DNA of 64,000 bases from Chloroflexi bacterium HGW-Chloroflexi-6 (lineage in GTDB: Bacteria; Chloroflexota; Anaerolineae; Anaerolineales; Villigracilaceae): positions 124,001 to 188,000 of the forward strand of contig PHBU01000010.1 in NCBI GenBank assembly GCA_002840685.1. The letters are read 5' to 3'. Below are positions 59,768 through 64,000 of this stretch, in pieces; position 1 is the first letter of the stretch, and every line of letters begins with the position of its first letter. The position numbers were made by a program, and so were the translations under genes. The notes beneath the pieces are model-generated. The model was not told where the DNA came from. It worked only from the letters and a program-made list of their open reading frames with translations, and made no database searches.

Positions 59768-61181
59768 CAAAATACAGGCTCATTTCGTAGGGATGCGGCC
59801 GGTTGCGAACGGCCAGCGCTTCGCTCTGGTACTTGGCTTCGATCCACTGCTCGATCATCTCTTCCTGAAAAACGCCGCCGGCCAGCAGGAACTCGTGGTC
59901 GGCCTTGAGCGCGCTGAGCGCTTCTTCGAGCGAGGTTGGCAAGCCCTTGATGCTGGCGCGCTCGGCGTCGCTCATCGCGAAGACATTCTTGTCGAACGGG
60001 CCAAAGCCTTCCGCGGTTGGGTCGATCTTGTTGCGGATGCCGTCCAGGCCGGCCATCAGTTGGGCGGCCAGCGCCAGGTAGATGTTGCAGGTGGCGTCGG
60101 GAGGCCGGAATTCGAAGCGGGCGGTTTCGGGCTGGGTGGCATATTTCGGGATGCGGACTGCCGCCGAACGGTTGCCGAGCGAGAAAAAGGCGTTGATCGG
60201 CGCTTCAAAGCCGGGGATCAGGCGGCGGTAGGAGTTGGTCGAGGGGTTGGTAAAGGCCAGGACCGCCGCGCCGTGCTTGAGCAGCCCGCCGATGTAATAG
60301 AGCGCCTCCTGGCTTAAAAAGCCGTACCCATTGGCGTCGTAGCAGACATTCTTGCCGTCCTTGAACAACTGCTGGTGGAAGTGCATGCCACTGCCAGCTT
60401 CGCCATACAGCGGTTTGGGCATGAAGGTCGCGGTCTGCCCGCGTTTGTGGGCGGTCATCTTGGTGACGTATTTGATCGCCATGGTGGCGTCGCCAGCTTC
60501 GAGCAGGCCCATCATCGGGGTTTCGATCTCCAACTGGCCCGGCCCGCCGACTTCGTGGTGATGATATTTGACTGGGATACCGATCTTTTCGAGGGTCAGG
60601 CACATTTCGGCGCGCAGGTTGTAGAGCTGGTCTTTGGGCGGGATGGCGTGGTAGCCGCCGTGCAGCGGGATGTAATGTCCGTGCCCGCCGGCGGCGCTGT
60701 TCCAATCGGCTTCGCAGCTTTCGAGGGCATAGCTGGCGCGGTTGACGCCGTATTCGTAGCTGACTTTGTCGAAAATGTAGAACTCGTATTCAGGCCCCCA
60801 GCGGCTCTGGTCGGCGATGCCGGTTTCTTTCATATATTCTTCAGCGCGGATGGCGATGTTGCGCGGGTCGTTGGCAAAGGTGGCATGCGTATCGGCCTCG
60901 AAGGTTTTCGAGATGAAACTCAGGGTTTTGGCCTCCCAGAAGGGGTCGATAAAGGCGGTCGAAAGGTCTGGAACAAGCACCATATCCCCCGATTTGACCG
61001 ATTTCAACCCGACCGAAGAGCCGTCGAAGCCGACGCCCTGTTCCATCAGATCGGGTGTGAACTGGCTGGAGGGGACGGTCAGGTGCCGCCAGCGGCCCCA
61101 CAGGTCGGTGAATTTGATGTCGACCATCTGGATTTCATTCTGTTCGATGTACTGCCGTGCTTGTTCAAAGGTTTGGAACAT
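59760..61181 (-). CDS. glnA: Type I glutamine synthetase
   Basis: A 473-residue glutamine synthetase (GS-I), joining ammonia to glutamate with ATP. Motifs: 'GVGFDGSSV', 'GPEYEFYIFD', 'GGHGHYIPLHGGYH', 'KYHHHEVGGPGQLEIE' and 'NPSTNSYRRLIPGFEAP', with 'NRSAAVRIP' near the end. At the adenylylation position of enteric GS (Tyr in KNLYDLP) the sequence is 'KNVFAMS', so adenylylation control is unlikely. AGGAGAC precedes the ATG; a longer upstream start is not needed. It is the first gene of a coupled set with the two redox lipoproteins. Confidence 0.95.
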   Translation of the reverse strand: MFQTFEQARQYIEQNEIQMVDIKFTDLWGRWRHLTVPSSQFTPDLMEQGVGFDGSSVGLKSVKSGDMVLVPDLSTAFIDPFWEAKTLSFISKTFEADTHATFANDPRNIAIRAEEYMKETGIADQSRWGPEYEFYIFDKVSYEYGVNRASYALESCEADWNSAAGGHGHYIPLHGGYHAIPPKDQLYNLRAEMCLTLEKIGIPVKYHHHEVGGPGQLEIETPMMGLLEAGDATMAIKYVTKMTAHKRGQTATFMPKPLYGEAGSGMHFHQQLFKDGKNVCYDANGYGFLSQEALYYIGGLLKHGAAVLAFTNPSTNSYRRLIPGFEAPINAFFSLGNRSAAVRIPKYATQPETARFEFRPPDATCNIYLALAAQLMAGLDGIRNKIDPTAEGFGPFDKNVFAMSDAERASIKGLPTSLEEALSALKADHEFLLAGGVFQEEMIEQWIEAKYQSEALAVRNRPHPYEMSLYFDV

Positions 61182-61496
61182 GTAGGAGTCTCCTTTTGAA
61201 TGGTTGAGGCCTCCTATTTTTAGCATTTGCGCCCCGGCTTTGCCAGTGCCTTCCATCATCAAAAGCGCTGGCGTTCATCCCGTTTTGATTTTTTACAGGC
61301 ATAGAGCAAATGCTTCAGGCAAATGTTTTATAATGCTCCTGAGCCTGTCATTTGTGTACGCCCCAGCCTTAAATCGCATTGCCTCGGCGGATAGGATTGC
61401 GTCTGGTGGTGTTCAGGGGCTGGATTGAACCTGCGTTCCTGGCAGAAATGGGGTGCGAGTATGCTGTTGATAGGGAATTCAAAAAAGGATTTTGTC
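61182..61496. other. Intergenic region between divergent glnA and lipoprotein genes
   Basis: I see no gene. A TATAAT occurs on the plus strand at 61329-61334 without a good -35. On the minus strand a weak pair TGGCAA-17-TAAAAA with TGC before the -10 might drive glnA. Short direct repeats related to 'CAGGCA..GCAAATG' occur near 61295-61325. None is strong enough to name as a binding site. Confidence 0.4.
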
Positions 61497-62774
61497 ATGA
61501 ACCGACCGAAACTTGCCGTTGTACTTTTGCTGACATTTATCTTGTCTGGCTGTTCGCCTGCCCTGGCAACTCCTGTCAACCAGCCTGGCCCAAAAGAACT
61601 AACCACCCAGACACCCCCTTTACCAACCGAAACACGTGTATCGGTGTCTCAGACACCAACAGCTTCATTGCAAAGCGCTACGGGGGCAGACTTCGTTGAT
61701 AATTCCATTGATTTGACCCCCATTGCTTTCGAAAGCGTTACGGTCGATGGGTTTCTGGTTCTTGAAAATTCACAGACTGATAAATATTTATTCTACGATA
61801 TGAAAAACAAGAAAACCATCGAAATTGGTAAAAACCATGAAAATACAATCGTATATGCTGTCAGCCCCAACAAAAAACTCATGTTGGTTGGCGTTTGCCC
61901 AATCGATAAATGTGATTTCAGCCTCCAAACTGTCAACCAGGTTATCAAAACCAGGGTTCCCAACGATGATGATTGGGCAGTGAGCGGGTGGCTGGATAAC
62001 GAACGCATCGTTTTCCTGTCCCAAATCAAACCAGGCCAGCCAGCGCAGCCGCAAAACCAGGTGGTCTATAACGTGTTTACCGGCGAGAAAATCAGCCTGC
62101 AACTGTCTCTTCCAAATCCACAAACCATCGAAATTCCTGGTAGCAGGCTAGACAATTTATTTGTTGCAGCAGTGAGCCCATCGCTGAACCGCGTTTTTTT
62201 TAGCGACCAAAATGACAGGTTGGTCTTATGGAACCTGGATACCCAGGAAGAGATGGCGTCATTGCCCTTCGCGGGATTTCATGGCCCGATTAGGTTTGAT
62301 GGTTGGTCGCCGGATGGCAAGAAAATTATCACTACATCGCCGGATAAATTTCTGGTAGATGCGTCTGGAGATTTTAACCGGGCAGCCAACGAATTGTTTA
62401 TGTTCGATATGGATGGTAACCTGACGCAATTAACGCATTACAATGAAAAATTGCCATTCGCATCCATCTTCAAGCCAGAATGGAGCCCTGACAATCGTCA
62501 TATCGCATTCTGGCTGACAATCGGCGATGATGCCTCCAAGCCCAAGAACCTGCAACTGTGGCTGGCGGTTTTTGATACAGTCACGCTTGAGACCAAGCTC
62601 TATCGTTCAGACTCCAGCACTATTTCCTCATCTATAAATTGGAGCCCGGACGGGCAACAATTAATTGTCAGCGATTTGGATAGTAATCTTACATTGGTTG
62701 ATCTGGCACATAAGACGAAATCACCAATCCCTGATACGCAGGATATGATGATTTGGGATTGGATGGTTCCTTGA
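61497..62774 (+). CDS. WD40/TolB-like beta-propeller lipoprotein
   Basis: A 425-residue predicted lipoprotein (lipobox 'ILSGC', Cys19) with a Thr/Pro linker and then propeller-like repeats of the TolB/WD40 type, recognisable by 'VSPNKKLMLVG', 'GWSPDGKKIITTSP', 'EWSPDNRHIAFWL' and 'NWSPDGQQLIVSDL'. Such secreted propellers bind partner proteins or ligands, and no enzymatic motif is seen. AAAAAAGGAT precedes the ATG by 5 bases. The longer frame upstream has no ribosome site. Confidence 0.85.
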   Translation: MNRPKLAVVLLLTFILSGCSPALATPVNQPGPKELTTQTPPLPTETRVSVSQTPTASLQSATGADFVDNSIDLTPIAFESVTVDGFLVLENSQTDKYLFYDMKNKKTIEIGKNHENTIVYAVSPNKKLMLVGVCPIDKCDFSLQTVNQVIKTRVPNDDDWAVSGWLDNERIVFLSQIKPGQPAQPQNQVVYNVFTGEKISLQLSLPNPQTIEIPGSRLDNLFVAAVSPSLNRVFFSDQNDRLVLWNLDTQEEMASLPFAGFHGPIRFDGWSPDGKKIITTSPDKFLVDASGDFNRAANELFMFDMDGNLTQLTHYNEKLPFASIFKPEWSPDNRHIAFWLTIGDDASKPKNLQLWLAVFDTVTLETKLYRSDSSTISSSINWSPDGQQLIVSDLDSNLTLVDLAHKTKSPIPDTQDMMIWDWMVP

Positions 62775-62920
62775 AACAGCCGGGCTGCCAAGAAAACGAA
62801 ACCAGCATATTTTTTGCACCTTTCCCGAAGGACATCGGGGCGATGTGCGAATTGGCGTGAAGATTTTTTGGATGGAAACTTTGGCTTATAATCACATCAT
62901 CTTACATCCTGAGAGACCCC

Positions 62921-63979
62921 ATGAACCCCTACCAACAACTTGCCCGGGCCCTTGACGCCCTGCCCAACGGATTCCCACCCACGCCGGACGGGACCGAACT
63001 GCGCCTGCTCGAAAAGCTCTACACCCCCGAAGAAGCGGCCCTGACGGCCCAACTCAGTCCGCATCTGGAATCGAGCGAGGAGATCGCCTCGCGGCTGGGG
63101 CTGGCGCATGCCGACCTGCGCAAAACGCTCAAATCCCTGACCAAGCGTGGATTGATCGAAGCCGGGCGCACCGAAAAGGGCCTGGGCTATGCCATTCTGC
63201 CCTTCGTGGTTGGGATCTACGAATTCCAGGCCAACAATCTCGATGCCGAACTGGCCGCGCTCTTTGAAGCCTATTTTCAACAGGGATTTCACCGCGTTTT
63301 GGGAGTCAAGCCGCAGGTTCACCGGGTCATCCCGATCGGCGAGAGCGTCAAAAACAACATGGAGATCCGGCCCTATGAGAGTGCCGCCGGCCTGGTCGAT
63401 TCGATGCAATCCTGGGGCGTGCTCGATTGCATCTGCCGCAAACAGAAAGCGCTGATCGGCCAACCCTGCGAGCATCCGCTGGATGTATGTATGATGCTCA
63501 ACGAGCGCCCGAATGCCTTCGACGGCACGCCCGCCATTCGCGCGCTGAGCCGCGAGGAAGCCCACGCCACCCTCCAGCGCGCGGCCCAGGCCGGACTTGT
63601 CCATTCGGTCAGCAACAACCAGAAGGGGCTGTTCTACATCTGCAACTGCTGCACCTGTTCTTGCGGCATTTTACGCGGGATGGCGGAGTTGGGCATTGCC
63701 AATGTGGTTGCCAGTTCGGCCTTCGTGCTCCAGGTCGATGAGACCTTGTGCAGCGCCTGCGGCGCCTGTGTCGAAAGCTGTTCGTTCGACGCCCTGACCG
63801 TGGACCTGACCGCCCAGGTTGCTGAAATTCGCTGTGTCGGTTGTGGGGTTTGTGTCCAATCCTGTCCGAGCGAAGCCCTCGGCTTGGTGCGCCGTCCCGA
63901 GGAGCAGGTCAAACCTGTCCCTGAGACGCTGGCCGAATGGGGCGTTCAACGCATTGAAGCGCGCAGGAATGCCGGCTAA
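62921..63979 (+). CDS. Winged-helix plus [4Fe-4S] ferredoxin-domain protein
   Basis: A 352-residue cytosolic protein. The N-terminal 90 residues form a winged-helix-like DNA-binding region ('SSEEIASRLGLAHADLRKTLKSLTKRGLIEAG'). A middle domain has scattered cysteines ('VLDCICRKQKALIGQPCEHPLDVC') and a dense cluster 'ICNCCTCSCG'. Two ferredoxin-type clusters follow: 'CSACGACVESC' and 'CVGCGVCVQSCPS'. This known but poorly studied family joins a DNA-binding-like part with Fe-S clusters, so a redox-sensing regulator or an electron carrier is possible. ATG at 62921; the gene ends 21 bp before the window edge. Confidence 0.85.
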   Translation: MNPYQQLARALDALPNGFPPTPDGTELRLLEKLYTPEEAALTAQLSPHLESSEEIASRLGLAHADLRKTLKSLTKRGLIEAGRTEKGLGYAILPFVVGIYEFQANNLDAELAALFEAYFQQGFHRVLGVKPQVHRVIPIGESVKNNMEIRPYESAAGLVDSMQSWGVLDCICRKQKALIGQPCEHPLDVCMMLNERPNAFDGTPAIRALSREEAHATLQRAAQAGLVHSVSNNQKGLFYICNCCTCSCGILRGMAELGIANVVASSAFVLQVDETLCSACGACVESCSFDALTVDLTAQVAEIRCVGCGVCVQSCPSEALGLVRRPEEQVKPVPETLAEWGVQRIEARRNAG

Positions 63980-64000
63980 GAACCAACTCCGAGGAGCATG

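Noticed and set aside
1-64000. Mobile elements, prophage or genomic island boundaries
   Set aside because: I found no transposase, integrase, phage gene, tRNA-associated direct repeat or sharp change of composition; the genes are mainly housekeeping or metabolic.

Overview
The window reads as chromosomal DNA of a Chloroflexota bacterium, most likely class Anaerolineae. This is inferred from protein style: many lipoproteins with long Pro/Thr (PTPTP) linkers, an SLH-anchored surface protein, a tungsten aldehyde:ferredoxin oxidoreductase with a MoaD-like partner, LutABC-type lactate oxidation, roadblock/LC7 and LutB-LutC fusion proteins, and two complete Liv-type transport operons. Genes are densely packed on both strands. 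Many neighbours overlap by 4 bp (ATGA). I see no tRNA, rRNA, CRISPR array, insertion sequence or prophage.

Layout. 0.4-7.6 kb: a DUF3592 membrane protein; an MtaD-like amidohydrolase fused to a CYTH-like domain; an M14 carboxypeptidase with CinA; then, divergently, a MoaD-like protein and AOR. 7.8-12.1 kb: a 1429-residue surface protein with about ten 'YYWRV' repeats and three SLH domains. 12.3-20 kb (minus strand): tdk, hpt, a CCA-adding enzyme, an alpha/beta hydrolase, lutA, a tyrosine phosphatase, a TylM1-like methyltransferase and a fused lutBC. 20-25 kb (minus): rplU-rpmA-rpmE behind a consensus promoter, with L31 carrying an RNA-polymerase-alpha-CTD-like tail, then a polyphosphate module (ppk1, CHAD, sixA). 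25-35 kb: a THUMP methyltransferase, LC7 protein, guaB, ftsH, xth, a response regulator, DUF192, a LysM-M23 peptidase and a cNMP-binding protein. 35-46.2 kb: two tandem liv operons, each with a 12-bp hairpin just after the binding-protein gene. 46-53.4 kb: MscS, Thr/Pro-repeat and lipoprotein genes, a flavodoxin, and an ABC-2 exporter operon read from a strong promoter whose transcript would begin with a 17-bp perfect hairpin. 53.7-58 kb: minC-minD-minE-rodA/ftsW-gltX. 58-64 kb: glnA followed by two overlapping redox genes, a lipoprotein, and a winged-helix/ferredoxin protein.

The most notable item is at 58596-59183 on the minus strand. A thioredoxin-like lipoprotein gene is interrupted by a single in-frame TGA exactly where the first redox cysteine of the CxxC motif belongs (Trp-TGA-Pro-Ala-Cys). 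The same frame runs on through the rest of the thioredoxin fold. A stem-loop starts 17 nt after the TGA. Together these suggest a selenocysteine-containing (UxxC) thioredoxin-like lipoprotein. It overlaps a gene for a DsbD-alpha-like redox lipoprotein, which itself overlaps glnA, so the two may form an extracytoplasmic electron relay.
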